NCBI GenBank assembly: GCA_050946055.1
Contig: JBMNUB010000005.1
Span: forward strand, 1-64,000
Reading direction: 5' to 3'
Length of the DNA stretch: 64,000 bases
From: Fimadaptatus sp050946055
GTDB lineage: Bacteria; Bacillota; Clostridia; Christensenellales; Aristaeellaceae
Positions 1-9,236 of this stretch are shown in pieces. The notes beneath the pieces are model-generated. The model searched no databases and was not told the origin of the DNA. It saw only the letters and a program-made list of their open reading frames with translations. Numbering within the stretch: position 1 is the first letter of the stretch; each line of letters starts with the position of its first letter. A program made the translations under genes and the position numbers.

Positions 1-239
1 AGCGCGATGCCAGCGCGCTGGTCGAGGTGCGCAACAGCATGCTTATGGGCGACGAACTGGGTCTGCTCACGCCCGAGGGCGAGCATGCGTTCAGGCTGGA
101 GCGGCTGGAGAACCCCGAAAGCGGCGCACGCATGGACGCGGCGCGCGTGGGCAAGAGCATAGTGCGCATCAACATGCCGCATCGCGCCGAGGAGGGCGAT
201 ATGCTCTTTGGTGTGGTGAGGAATCATATAAGGAAGTAA
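1..239 (+). CDS. U32 family peptidase, C-terminal fragment (partial)
   Basis: Only the last 78 codons or so are present; the reading frame is open from base 3 and the gene starts upstream of the window. The fragment begins with an ALVEVRNSMLMGDELGLLTP-like stretch, which matches the C-terminal beta-barrel domain of U32 peptidase/TrhP-type proteins, where a conserved V-R-N-x-(x)-x-x-G-D-E-L precedes a P. Family members act in tRNA uridine hydroxylation or as collagenase-like proteases; which applies cannot be decided from the tail. It ends in TAA and is followed by a strong hairpin terminator. Confidence 0.7.
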   Translation, partial: RDASALVEVRNSMLMGDELGLLTPEGEHAFRLERLENPESGARMDAARVGKSIVRINMPHRAEEGDMLFGVVRNHIRK

Positions 240-280
240 TGCGGGGCGATGCGCAAAAGCACACATCGCCTGGACGCGAC

Positions 281-330
281 GAGCGCCGCCTGCTGCAACT
301 TACATTGCAGCAGGCGGCGCTCGTTTTATG
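281..330 (+). terminator. Rho-independent terminator after the U32 peptidase gene
   Basis: A perfect 18-bp stem (281-298 with 305-322, arm GAGCGCCGCCTGCTGCAA) closes a 6-nt loop and is followed by GTTTTATG. It lies between the plus-strand U32 gene and the convergent ABC gene. The T-rich side faces the plus direction, but a stem this strong may stop both transcripts. Confidence 0.85.
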
Positions 331-342
331 TTGGACGATCAT

Positions 343-2082
343 TTAGGCATACTGATCAGCCTGAGACTTCCACATGGCCGCGTAGAGGCCGTCGCGCTGG
401 ATTAGCTCGTCGTGCGTGCCGCTCTCGGCTATGCCTCCGTCCGCCAGTACGACTATGTTGTCGGCCAGCTTTACCGCACACAGACGATGCGTTATTATGA
501 TGCCCGTTCTGCCCTTGAGGTTGGCTGCGAATCCGTCGTACATGCGCCGCTCCTGAAGCGGATCGAGCGCCGATGTCGGCTCGTCCAGCGCCAGCAAAGT
601 GCTGCTCTTGTAGAAGCCGCGCGCACAGGCCAGCCGCTGCCACTGGCCGCCCGATATGTCCTTGCCGCCAAACTCCTTGCCCAGCAGTACATCCGTGTCC
701 TCACTGTGCAGTATGTCGCTCAGCGTGGTGTGCAGCAGGGTTGTATCAATGGGCTTGCTTACGTCGCCCAGAGTTATATTGTCCGCTGCGGTCAGCTTGT
801 AGCGGCAGAAGTTTTGATCCACTATGGACTGCGATGCGTGAAGCTGCTCCTCGCCCAGATTAAGCATGTCAACGCTGCCAAAGCTTATATGCCCTTCCGT
901 GGGCTGATATAGCCCGGTCAGCAGACGTGCGAGCGTGGTCTTGCCCGCGCCGTTTTCGCCCACTATCGCCAGCACCTCGCCCGGCTTCACCTTAAGGCTT
1001 ATGCCGCGCAGAGCAAAGTCCTGCTGGCCGGGATAGCGGAAGGATACGTCGTATAGTTCTATGCCGCCATCATGGGGCGCGGCGGCAGAGCTTTGCATGC
1101 GCTCCGGGTATGACCAGTATTGGAAGAAGGGCTGGAGCATGGCATAATACTGCCTTTGATATCCCAGCGTCTCAAGAAGCTGCTGATAGCCGGTGAGCAG
1201 CGTCTCATATGCATTCACGCCGGCGGTGAATACGGGGAAGGATATGCCGCCGCTCCATAGCAGCACGCCGGACACGGCTGCGCCCGCCACCTTGCCAATC
1301 AGCTCCAGCGGCATAAGCAGCCAGCGCAGTCGGCTCAGCCTGCGCGATATGCCATCATCTATGCTGTCGCGACGCGCTCTGCTGTCTGCCCACTTGCCAA
1401 GCAGCAGCTCTTCCGCGCCGCACACGCGAGTTTCCTTGCAGGCAGTCTCGTCGAGCAGCGCCTTTTCGTAGGCATCCTCCTCGCGCTTGAGCTGCGCGGC
1501 CTCGCGCAGGCTGCCGCGCATGAGCCGTGAGCGCTGCCATTGCCTTACCCACGAGGCTATGAGCGCCAGCGGCATGAACGCCAGATACCATGCGTTCAGC
1601 ATGGATACTGACAGCGTCATAGCTATTGTCTGGAGTACTGTGGTGAATATCGTTATGCATATCTCGCCGTATCTGAACAGCGCCTGTCTTGCGCCATTTG
1701 CCTGGCGTATCAGGCGTTCTATGTCAGGGGTCTGCATCTGCTCGCAGGATATTCGCCGCGCCTTTTCGTGCATGCGCTTGAGCATGCGGTATTCAAATCG
1801 CTGAAGCATGCGAAACTGTATCGTGTAGCGAGCAAACACATAGTGAAACGATGCCATTACCAGCAGATATCCCGCATATATGAAAAACCACATGTAAGTC
1901 TCGCCAGAAGCGCCGTGCGCTATTGCGCGCTCTATGGCGGCAAACATGTCGCGCGTCAGGAACACGCCGCCTGCCGATACAGCGCACTTTATCAGCCCCA
2001 CTATGAACATGACGCAGAAGTCGGCGGGCGATACCGAAAACACAAAGCGCAGTATGTCCATGCGCGACCATTCCTTTTTCAT
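343..2082 (-). CDS. ABC transporter, fused permease/ATP-binding subunit (1 of 2)
   Basis: This 579-residue half-transporter has an N-terminal membrane domain with several hydrophobic helices and a C-terminal ATPase domain. Walker A (GENGAGKTT) lies near residue 374, the signature ISGGQWQR near 474 and Walker B (ALDEPTSALDP) near 494, followed by an ITHRL H-loop. It overlaps the upstream ABC gene by 4 bases (ATGA), so the two are translationally coupled and probably form a heterodimeric exporter in the cytoplasmic membrane. The substrate is unknown: no biosynthetic, two-component or resistance gene sits beside them. The start is an ATG inside the end of the upstream gene. Confidence 0.85.
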   Translation of the reverse strand: MKKEWSRMDILRFVFSVSPADFCVMFIVGLIKCAVSAGGVFLTRDMFAAIERAIAHGASGETYMWFFIYAGYLLVMASFHYVFARYTIQFRMLQRFEYRMLKRMHEKARRISCEQMQTPDIERLIRQANGARQALFRYGEICITIFTTVLQTIAMTLSVSMLNAWYLAFMPLALIASWVRQWQRSRLMRGSLREAAQLKREEDAYEKALLDETACKETRVCGAEELLLGKWADSRARRDSIDDGISRRLSRLRWLLMPLELIGKVAGAAVSGVLLWSGGISFPVFTAGVNAYETLLTGYQQLLETLGYQRQYYAMLQPFFQYWSYPERMQSSAAAPHDGGIELYDVSFRYPGQQDFALRGISLKVKPGEVLAIVGENGAGKTTLARLLTGLYQPTEGHISFGSVDMLNLGEEQLHASQSIVDQNFCRYKLTAADNITLGDVSKPIDTTLLHTTLSDILHSEDTDVLLGKEFGGKDISGGQWQRLACARGFYKSSTLLALDEPTSALDPLQERRMYDGFAANLKGRTGIIITHRLCAVKLADNIVVLADGGIAESGTHDELIQRDGLYAAMWKSQADQYA

Positions 2083-3815
2083 GGCTCGTAGAATCCTTTC
2101 TGCGTTTCAAACAGCGCCGCGTAGTAGCTTGAGGACTGCATAAGCTCGTCGTGTGAGCCTTGCGCCAGTATGCGCCCGTCCTTGAGCACCAGTATCTCGT
2201 CTGCAACCTTGACAGAGCCTAGCCTGTGCGATATGAACAGCGTGGTCTTGCGTCCCAGCATCCTGCGATATGCTTCGTATATGGATGCCTCAACCACGGG
2301 GTCGAGCGCGGAGTTAGGCTCGTCCAGCACGGCAAAGCCGCTGTCTGACAGTATGCAGCGCAGCACGGACAGCTTCTGCCATTCGCCGCCGGACAGCTCC
2401 ACGCTCCTGTCCTTCATGAGCAGCAGCTCGCTGTCCAGCCCATCCGGCAGATGCTCAAGCGTGTGCTCCATGCTGAGCGCGTTCATAGCGGAATATATGT
2501 CGCCGTCCGAGGGCATGCGCCCGGCGCAGAGCGTGACGTTCTCCCTGAGCGTGAGCGGATATCGATAGTAATCCTGAAACACGGCAGTTAGCATGCGCAT
2601 GAGCGCCTTGCGGGAGAAGTCGGCGATAGGTCTGCCGTTTAGCAATATTTCGCCCTGAACAGGCGCATAAAGCCCCACAAGACACTTGAGTATGGTGGTC
2701 TTGCCGGAACCGTTCTCGCCGACCAGCGCGTAGTGGCGGCCACGCTCCAGCTTGAATGATACGTCCTTGAGCACGGGCGAGCTGGCCTGCGGATACTTAA
2801 ACGATACATGGCGGAATTCCAGCGACTGAAACTCCTCCGGGTTGTCCGCCTTGGCCGGGGCGCACTCGGGCTGAGCCATGAGCTCATCATAGGGCAGGAG
2901 CTTCTTGCGGCTGCTCATGCAGCCGTATATCGAGGATATGAGCTGACTTGAGCAGCTGAGCAGCGCGGTTGCGGCGTAAAATGTGGACAGAAACACGCCC
3001 AGCGATATGCTCCCGTTCCACAGCGGCACGGTGAGCAAAGCCAGTGCAGCCACTATGAAGCCCGCGTTCGCTATCTGGGATATCGATTCCAGCGTCAGCC
3101 GCTGCCGCCCCATCCTGCTGTTCTCGCTTAGCGCGGACTTATATTCGCCGTCAAAGCGTGAGCCTATCTCGCCGCCGTAGCTGAATATCTTGCGCTCAGT
3201 CGAGAACTCGGGCTTGAGCAGTATTCCAGACAGGTAATCGCTCCTGCGCATGTTCTGCCGATAGTTGACCCACAGGTCGGCGGTGCGTCTGGCCTGAACG
3301 CCGCTCAGTACAAATCCTATGCCGATAATTACTACAACGCCCATGGCCACGTACACGCTCACGAAGCCTATGGCGGCTATGGTGGTTATCAGCTGCACGG
3401 CGCACTGCAATATGCCCGCCATAGCGCCATACAGCTCTTCAAGCACGCCGGATGCTTCGGCGGCTGCGGAGTTGAGTTTAAAGAACTCCTCGGTTTCGGT
3501 AAAAGCAAAAGGCAGCTTGCTGCAATGTTTCAGCCGCGCACTGTCCATGCTGCGGCTGGAGCGAATGTGCTGTACCTTGGACAGCCGCTCCTGAGCATTT
3601 GCCAGCGCAGCCTGCAACAGCGCCAGCGCTACGAACGCTGCAAGGCAGGGCCAAAAGCCGCCGTCCCTGGCCAGCGCAAAGTCTATCATGCCGCTGCGAA
3701 CGGGGAGCAATATGGCGGGAATAACTCCCGCCAAAACTATCGCAAGCGCGCTGACAAACATCAGCCGCTTGTCAAAGTAGCGCAGTATGCTGTTTGACTT
3801 CACTTGAGGCGACAC
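2079..3815 (-). CDS. ABC transporter, fused permease/ATP-binding subunit (2 of 2)
   Basis: This 578-residue ABC half-exporter has about six hydrophobic segments in the first 300 residues and then an ATPase domain: Walker A (GENGSGKTT) near 360, signature ELSGGEWQK near 472 and Walker B (VLDEPNSALDP) near 493, with Asn where the family usually has Thr after DEP. It is the first gene of a two-gene operon with its partner. The open frame begins at a GTG at 3815 with an AAAGGA element almost touching it; a GTG four codons in (3803) has a wider gap. Neither spacing is ideal, so the start is uncertain by four codons. A consensus promoter lies about 120 bases upstream. Confidence 0.82.
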   Translation of the reverse strand: MSPQVKSNSILRYFDKRLMFVSALAIVLAGVIPAILLPVRSGMIDFALARDGGFWPCLAAFVALALLQAALANAQERLSKVQHIRSSRSMDSARLKHCSKLPFAFTETEEFFKLNSAAAEASGVLEELYGAMAGILQCAVQLITTIAAIGFVSVYVAMGVVVIIGIGFVLSGVQARRTADLWVNYRQNMRRSDYLSGILLKPEFSTERKIFSYGGEIGSRFDGEYKSALSENSRMGRQRLTLESISQIANAGFIVAALALLTVPLWNGSISLGVFLSTFYAATALLSCSSQLISSIYGCMSSRKKLLPYDELMAQPECAPAKADNPEEFQSLEFRHVSFKYPQASSPVLKDVSFKLERGRHYALVGENGSGKTTILKCLVGLYAPVQGEILLNGRPIADFSRKALMRMLTAVFQDYYRYPLTLRENVTLCAGRMPSDGDIYSAMNALSMEHTLEHLPDGLDSELLLMKDRSVELSGGEWQKLSVLRCILSDSGFAVLDEPNSALDPVVEASIYEAYRRMLGRKTTLFISHRLGSVKVADEILVLKDGRILAQGSHDELMQSSSYYAALFETQKGFYEP

Positions 3816-3942
3816 TTCCTTTCATGTGGTCGTGCGGTCGATAGGTGATGGATTGGACTTCGCTCATGGAAAGCTCATTGATGGCACGAAAATGGAATAA
3901 AAGTGGGTCTGTACTTATGAAACGTTAAAGCATCTAAACTAT

Positions 3943-3970
3943 ATTATACATGCGAAAGCGCAGATGTCAA
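3943..3970 (-). promoter_or_regulatory. Sigma-A promoter of the ABC transporter operon
   Basis: On the minus strand TTGACA (complement of 3965-3970) is separated by 16 bases from TATAAT (complement of 3943-3948); both boxes match consensus. Transcription would start near 3936, giving a leader of about 120 bases. The spacer contains TGCGCTTT at the same offset as the promoter at 16842-16869. Confidence 0.75.
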
Positions 3971-4329
3971 GGCGCGATGCGAAGTTTCTGGGACGGCATG
4001 CGGTGTCGTACAGGCAAGCCTTGCATGAGCGCCGGTATATGCGTAGATTTAGGCAAGGAAAAAGGCATCTGCCATTAGTCAGACGCTTACAGCCGTATAT
4101 CGCGCGGGGATAGACAAGCTGATGTCTCTGCCATATACATATTGCGCATGCAGTCAGGCGCAGGCTCTGCACGACATTATGCATATGGGTGAGAGACGCC
4201 GATTAGCTTCGCTTGCGGCTATGCCTGCCTTAATATGAAAAAGGTGCTGCCGCTTAAATTCAAATGATAATATATAAAATGAGCCGCCTGTCCAGACGCA
4301 TATTGCTTTAATGCGATGCCGCACGGTAA

Positions 4330-4381
4330 AGCTGCGCCATGCCCAAATCCTTATCAAAAGAAATTTGGACATGGCGCAGCT
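4330..4381 (-). terminator. Long inverted repeat, possible terminator of the sulfatase gene
   Basis: Two 19-base arms (4330-4348 and 4363-4381; AGCTGCGCCATGCCCAAAT against its complement with one mismatch) flank a 14-base loop. It lies 78 bases past the stop of the minus-strand sulfatase. The T run on that strand is short (TTTACC), so it may instead be a processing or regulatory hairpin. Confidence 0.45.
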
Positions 4382-4458
4382 CTATATTTGAATATCATCT
4401 GGAAGGCGGATGCGCGCAGGTGCGCTCAATGACGGCAGGATATGCGCAGCGCGGAGAC

Positions 4459-5910
4459 TTAACCCTTCAAATCTCCCATCCATGCCTCTATCGGGCGATC
4501 GCTCACCAGCGCGCCGTCCTGCACAAAGCCCTCGGGCCTGCCCTCAAGCTCGGCTATCAGCAGCGCGCGCAGCTCGGCTATGCGGGCAGAGTATTCCGCG
4601 TCGGCTATGGCGTTGTGGCGCTCCTCGGGATCGCGCTCGAGGTCGAAGTACTGCTCGCTGCCCAGCGGACAGCCGCTCTGCGAGAACCATACGTACTTGT
4701 CGCGCGGGGTGACTATGAAGTGATTGCTCAGGTTGCCGTAGGTGTGTTCGCCGTGTATATAGCCGCGCGCTATGGGCTTGCCGGAGCGCAGCTCGTCCGC
4801 CAGCGATACGCCGTCGATGCCTTCGGGTACGCTGCCGCCGCCCAGCTCCGCCAGCGTGGGCAGCACGTCGCACAGCTCGACCACGCTCTCGCTCACCGCG
4901 CCGCGCCGTATGCCAGGGCCGCTGACTATGAAGGGTATGTTGGCCGAGCCGCGATAGGGCAGCGACTTGCGTATGAAGCAGTGGTCGCTGAGCATGTCGC
5001 CGTGGTCGCTTGTGAACAGTATGATGGTGTCGCTTAGCGAGCCGTCGTCGGTCAGCGTCTGTATGAGCCGGCCTATCTGGTAGTCTATGTGGGTTATGCA
5101 GGCGTAATAGCCCACGCGCTGGGCGCGGATGAGTTCGGGGTCTATGGGGCCGTATATGTTGTTGAACTCGCGGCCATGCGCCTTGAGCGCCTGCTCATCG
5201 TCCCAGTCGCCGCGTATGGGCGGGGTGAGATCCTTGTCCTTGTACATGTCGAAGAATACCTGCGGCGCGTCATAGGGCGCGTGCGGGCGCACATAGGACG
5301 TCATCAGGAAGAAGGGCTTGTCCCTGTCGCGGCGGCGCAGGAAGTCTATAGAACGGTCGGTCGCCCAGTTGGTAGGATGCAGCCGCTCCTCATAGCACCA
5401 CGGGCGCGCTACCCAGGAGTTGCATTCAAGTCCGGTATCGATTATGTCCGCCTGCGCGCCCAGCTCGTGCTTCAGAAACTGCAGATAGTCGTCGGAGAAG
5501 TACTGATTGTCGCGCAGCGGCACGTCCATGCCGCGATAGGTGTGCAGATAGCCGTCGTGCAGTTCTACGCTCATGAAGCCCTGAAGCGAGCGCTGAGGAT
5601 GCACGTGCATCTTGCCCACGACCTGCGTCTGATAGCCCAGGCGCGTCATCTCACCGCCCAGCGTCAGGGGATAGTCCCAGCGCACGCGATCCTTATAGCC
5701 AAGGCGCCCGTGCGAACTGGGCATAAGGCCGGTCATAAGCCCGGCGCGCGCCGCTATGCAGCTGGGGCAGGCGCTTACCGCGTTGGGGAACAGCACGCCG
5801 CGCGCGGCCAGCGTGTCAAGATAGGGCGTCTTTACGTCGGGATGGCGCAGACCTATGCAGTCGCCGCGCATCTCGTCGGTCATTATCAGCAGTATATTGG
5901 GCTGTTTCAT
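4459..5910 (-). CDS. Type I sulfatase (arylsulfatase/choline-sulfatase-like)
   Basis: This 483-residue alkaline-phosphatase-fold sulfatase hydrolyses a sulfate ester of unknown substrate. The N-terminal metal site reads NILLIMTDEMRGD. The formylglycine site is Cys51-Ile-Ala-Ala-Arg55, a C-x-A-x-R version of the usual C-x-P-x-R, followed by AGLMTG. Later blocks include VVGKMH near residue 100 and FTSDHGDMLSD near 300, both typical. I chose ATG 5910 because AGGAGG sits 7 bases before it; a longer frame from 5937 adds nine Arg-rich residues without a ribosome site. No signal peptide is visible, so it appears cytoplasmic. It needs a sulfatase-maturing enzyme, which is not in the window. Confidence 0.88.
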   Translation of the reverse strand: MKQPNILLIMTDEMRGDCIGLRHPDVKTPYLDTLAARGVLFPNAVSACPSCIAARAGLMTGLMPSSHGRLGYKDRVRWDYPLTLGGEMTRLGYQTQVVGKMHVHPQRSLQGFMSVELHDGYLHTYRGMDVPLRDNQYFSDDYLQFLKHELGAQADIIDTGLECNSWVARPWCYEERLHPTNWATDRSIDFLRRRDRDKPFFLMTSYVRPHAPYDAPQVFFDMYKDKDLTPPIRGDWDDEQALKAHGREFNNIYGPIDPELIRAQRVGYYACITHIDYQIGRLIQTLTDDGSLSDTIILFTSDHGDMLSDHCFIRKSLPYRGSANIPFIVSGPGIRRGAVSESVVELCDVLPTLAELGGGSVPEGIDGVSLADELRSGKPIARGYIHGEHTYGNLSNHFIVTPRDKYVWFSQSGCPLGSEQYFDLERDPEERHNAIADAEYSARIAELRALLIAELEGRPEGFVQDGALVSDRPIEAWMGDLKG

Positions 5911-6043
5911 AAAGCGCCTCCTCATGCGCCCGCGCACGGCAATCCGTTATCGCGTGGGCGGTATGCTTTTTTGTCATTATATCACATGCGCCATGTATCT
6001 GCAATGGAGTAGGCTAGGCTGCCGCGATGTGTCTTCCGCAGTG

Positions 6044-6072
6044 TTGCAATGCATTGATATGGAGGTTATAAT
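6044..6072 (+). promoter_or_regulatory. Promoter of the secreted-protein/nuclease cassette
   Basis: TTGCAA (6044-6049), a 17-base spacer and TATAAT (6067-6072) precede the cassette, with a predicted start near 6080 and about 60 bases of leader. Confidence 0.65.
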
Positions 6073-6139
6073 ATACATAGATGCATTTGCGAGAGTTACA
6101 GAGCCTATCATCAAGAGATTTTCAGGGGGGATCAAACAA

Positions 6140-7720
6140 ATGAAGCGGCAATTATGTTTGATTATGGCATTGATGCTGATTATCGGCTGCGCGCCTGCCA
6201 TTGCCGGTGAAGTCAATCCGGAGGATTCTGGCGGCAATCCGTTTAGCGACACATGGAATGCTATTAGCGACGCTGCAACCGAGACGTGGAACAACGTAAG
6301 CGAAGCCACGACGAATGCCGTGGAGAGCGCGGGCAATGCAATTAATCAGGCATGGAACGATGCCAGCAATGCCGTGGTCAATGCATGGAATCAGGTCGGA
6401 ACGTACTTTGGTGCAAAGCACAATGAGTTTCAGGTATGGATGATGATAAACGACAGTGATGCGCTGATAAAGCTTAAGGCAATCTATGATGAGAATGCCG
6501 AAGAAATGCAGATAGAACCCGCCGCCGCAGATGAACTGTGGCTCAAATCCATGGATTATGCACAAGCCCACGGCATAGCCAAGGTGACACAGGCAAAGTT
6601 GACGCTGTATGCATTGCTGCAAGCACAGCAAAATGCTGCCGGCGGCGATATCGCGCAGACTGCACTGGATTTCATTATGAACAGCGGCATTACGAATCAA
6701 GCCGCCGCAGAAAAGGCGCTGTCTAGCGCGATTGCCGCAAACAGCGAGGTCCCCTGTGAACCCGATCCCAACGAGCCGCGCTACTACATGGGCGAAGCTG
6801 TAAATACAGGCCAGGACAACGGCTACTCGGAAGCACACAATATTGGCAGCAATGACCCGCATTTTGGCTGGACGCTTGGCCGCTTCTTTGTCAGCGGTTA
6901 CACCAGCGTACAGCAGGACGAGGACGGCAATCCCATATTTATCAAGACGCTTGGCGATAAGCTGGAGCTCTGGTTTCAGCTGGAGCAGGACATCGATTGT
7001 CTTAACGGCAATGATGCGCTGTTGATTGCAGAGGACGAAAACGGCTTCGATGAGAAGTTTGGCATCAGCAGGACCAACTTCGGACGCGGCGCTATGGTCA
7101 TACAGCACACAGATTACCGCAACGCCAGCGGCATGCCGCAGCTTTACACCGATTACCTGTCCGGCATCACTGCCAGCGGCGCGGATACAACCGTGCAGCT
7201 GCTTGAAGAAGGCGACTATGAGGTCGCTCTGAATTACGAAGTCAAGAACGAATCCAACAAGCTGGTCGATTCATACAGCAACTACCGCATCACGTTCAAG
7301 TTCTCCGTGCGCAACGGCAACTGCATGGTCTATCCATTCGATGCGGCAACCGGCGCAGAGCTGACTAACACTGCAATCACGCCCAATGGCTTCTATCTGG
7401 ATCTTGCGCGTTCGCGCTATCTGGACATAAACATCAAGCGGGAAGTGCTCGCAGAGGGCGCACTGGGTCTGACGGAGGACGTGCGCTTTAACCGTCCTGC
7501 CCGCGACGGCGATATGTACACGGAAGAAGGCATTTATACCATCACCGTCAAAAACAGTTACACCGGTCAGGAGACCACCAAGCAGATTTATGTCGGCACG
7601 GACAAGGTTGTCATGGCGCACATGACGACCGGACTATCCATTGAAGAAGTCCGCGCACAGCTGTCTAAGGGCGCTAAGGTTGCTGACGACGGCACAATCA
7701 TAGGCATGATAACTGATTGA
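6140..7720 (+). CDS. Secreted or lipid-anchored protein of unknown function (toxin cassette partner)
   Basis: The product has 526 residues and no family I recognise. It starts at ATG 6140 after an AGGGGGG site; the frame open from 5855 is not a gene start. The N-terminus has a hydrophobic segment ending IIGC, which fits a lipobox, although an A-x-A signal peptidase I site (PAIA) follows, so anchored versus released is undecided. Residues about 35-90 form a repetitive amphipathic stretch rich in A, N and W (NAISDA, NAVESAGNAINQAW, NAVVNAWNQ). The C-terminal half looks like beta-sandwich domains (YTITVKNSYTGQ). It sits 13 bases before the nuclease-domain gene and shares its promoter, so a joint role (carrier, adaptor or protector) is plausible. 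AT content and codon choice differ from its neighbours. Confidence 0.6.
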   Translation: MKRQLCLIMALMLIIGCAPAIAGEVNPEDSGGNPFSDTWNAISDAATETWNNVSEATTNAVESAGNAINQAWNDASNAVVNAWNQVGTYFGAKHNEFQVWMMINDSDALIKLKAIYDENAEEMQIEPAAADELWLKSMDYAQAHGIAKVTQAKLTLYALLQAQQNAAGGDIAQTALDFIMNSGITNQAAAEKALSSAIAANSEVPCEPDPNEPRYYMGEAVNTGQDNGYSEAHNIGSNDPHFGWTLGRFFVSGYTSVQQDEDGNPIFIKTLGDKLELWFQLEQDIDCLNGNDALLIAEDENGFDEKFGISRTNFGRGAMVIQHTDYRNASGMPQLYTDYLSGITASGADTTVQLLEEGDYEVALNYEVKNESNKLVDSYSNYRITFKFSVRNGNCMVYPFDAATGAELTNTAITPNGFYLDLARSRYLDINIKREVLAEGALGLTEDVRFNRPARDGDMYTEEGIYTITVKNSYTGQETTKQIYVGTDKVVMAHMTTGLSIEEVRAQLSKGAKVADDGTIIGMITD

Positions 7721-7733
7721 GGAGGTGCTTGGC

Positions 7734-8918
7734 ATGAAGAAGCTGATATCTCTGCTGTTGGTTCTCTCACTTATGCTGTGCAGCGCAAATGCTTCATTTG
7801 CGGAGGAAGCGCAGCTGCCTATTGGAAGCGTTCCTGAAGCGGGTTTCTCCGGGATGAATGATCCCAACCTGCTTCGCTATGCTGAGGATGTCGTTTACGA
7901 GGAACTCGTGACCGCACTGGACAGCGAACAGTACTTCGTCGAGGATGTCAGTGCGCTCTGCATATCGCAGGAATACCTGGATGAACTGGCTTACAATTCC
8001 AATGCGAATATATATTTCGGGTATACGCTTAGGGAATTGTCCGAGCAGTTTCAGGGAAAGAAGTATGTATTCACGCTTGGAGATGACGGCAGCACCATCG
8101 TCACCGAGTTTGTGGACTACGATGACACATATGAGCGCGCCCTCAGGAATGTCGCCATCGGAACGGGCGTTATTCTGATATGCGCCACGGTTTCGGTTTT
8201 GACCGCCGGTACAGGCACGCCTACCGCTGTCAGCGTGATATTTGCGGCAGCAGCTAAGTCGGGCATGAAAATGGCGATTTCCTGCGGCTCTATCGGCGGC
8301 ATATCCGCAGGAATTGTAACGGGCATTCAGACCGGCGATATGGATCAGGCGCTCAAGGCTTTTGCTCTTTCGGGCAGCGAGGGGTATAAGTTTGGCGCTA
8401 TCGTCGGCACGATATATGGCGGCGCCAATAAGGCGATTGGACTTAAAGGCGCAGCCGTGAACGGGCTGACCATGAACGAAGTGGCCGCAATTCAGCACGA
8501 ATCAAAATATCCTCTGGACGTACTCAGGCAGTTCCGCTCCGTAGAGCAGTATGAAATATGCAAAAATGCCAACCTCAAGCCTACAATCGTAAACGGCAAA
8601 ACTGCGCTCATTCGGAAGATAGATTTGGACTATGTGGACTCGAAAGGACGCACCAACCTTGAGCGCATGAAGCGTGGACTTGCTGCCATTGATCCGAACT
8701 CAGGCATGTCATACGAGCTGCATCATATCGGGCAAAAGACGGATTCCACTCTTGCCATTCTGACTAATGCCGAACATATGCAATCCGGCAACAACGCCAT
8801 ATGGCATAAATTAGGAAATGCTTCGGAAGTGCATAGCGCAGCCGCACAGCCTAAATGGAATGCTCAAAGGCGGGCATTCTGGAAGCAGCTTGCCGCCCTG
8901 CTGGAAGGCGGCGCATGA
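7734..8918 (+). CDS. Secreted protein with C-terminal LHH/HNH-type nuclease domain (toxin-like)
   Basis: The product has 394 residues. An N-terminal signal peptide (MKKLISLLLVLSLMLC, then AxA near residue 22) directs export. A hydrophobic, Gly/Ala-rich segment spans about residues 137-205. The C-terminal 70 residues carry YELHHIGQ with the LHH triad near 329-331, followed by LTNAEH and NNAIWH. This matches the LHH branch of the HNH/endonuclease VII superfamily found at the tips of polymorphic toxins. ATG 7734 is preceded by GGAGG at 8-base spacing; the earlier GTG at 7725 lies inside that site. No immunity gene is recognisable in the next 318 bases. The likely role is contact or competition toxicity, but this is inferred from the domain. 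Confidence 0.72.
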   Translation: MKKLISLLLVLSLMLCSANASFAEEAQLPIGSVPEAGFSGMNDPNLLRYAEDVVYEELVTALDSEQYFVEDVSALCISQEYLDELAYNSNANIYFGYTLRELSEQFQGKKYVFTLGDDGSTIVTEFVDYDDTYERALRNVAIGTGVILICATVSVLTAGTGTPTAVSVIFAAAAKSGMKMAISCGSIGGISAGIVTGIQTGDMDQALKAFALSGSEGYKFGAIVGTIYGGANKAIGLKGAAVNGLTMNEVAAIQHESKYPLDVLRQFRSVEQYEICKNANLKPTIVNGKTALIRKIDLDYVDSKGRTNLERMKRGLAAIDPNSGMSYELHHIGQKTDSTLAILTNAEHMQSGNNAIWHKLGNASEVHSAAAQPKWNAQRRAFWKQLAALLEGGA

Positions 8919-9236
8919 CATCGGCATAAGCGCCGCAAGCTTTCGGCAATGTGCCAGACGGCAGATGCTTTACAGGCGGGAAATCTGTAATGAGGGAAAC
9001 GGCGCGGCACCACGGCATAAAAGCCATCGCCGCAGGCAGCTTTGCATGTTAGGCATTCATGCAGGATAGCATAATGCGCTGATATCCTGCCGTGCAAGCC
9101 GTTTTGCCGCATCCGCATTCCAAGCGCCACAATCCCCACAATTTCCTCGCTCGATAGAATTTTGACGCAACAGGGCTTTATTTTATCCGAGATATGATGT
9201 ACAATTATGCTATACTCTATCAGGAGGTAATTGAAA
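8919..9236. other. Intergenic region after the nuclease gene
   Basis: 318 bases with no supported gene; in particular no frame with a ribosome site that could encode an immunity protein. Promoter-like elements for the next gene are near its end: an extended -10 TGCTATACT at 9208-9216 and a TACAAT at 9200-9205, both without a good -35. Confidence 0.5.

Larger units (their letters stand above)
3831..4458. other. Intergenic region between ABC operon and sulfatase
   Basis: About 630 bases without a convincing gene. It holds the ABC promoter (3943-3970) and a long inverted repeat (4330-4381). The short frames inside lack ribosome sites and recognisable products. No known RNA family was recognised. 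Confidence 0.6.

Noticed and set aside
5855..6139. N-terminal extension of the secreted protein gene from 5855
   Set aside because: It overlaps the sulfatase start and the promoter; the signal peptide begins at 6140 behind a ribosome site.
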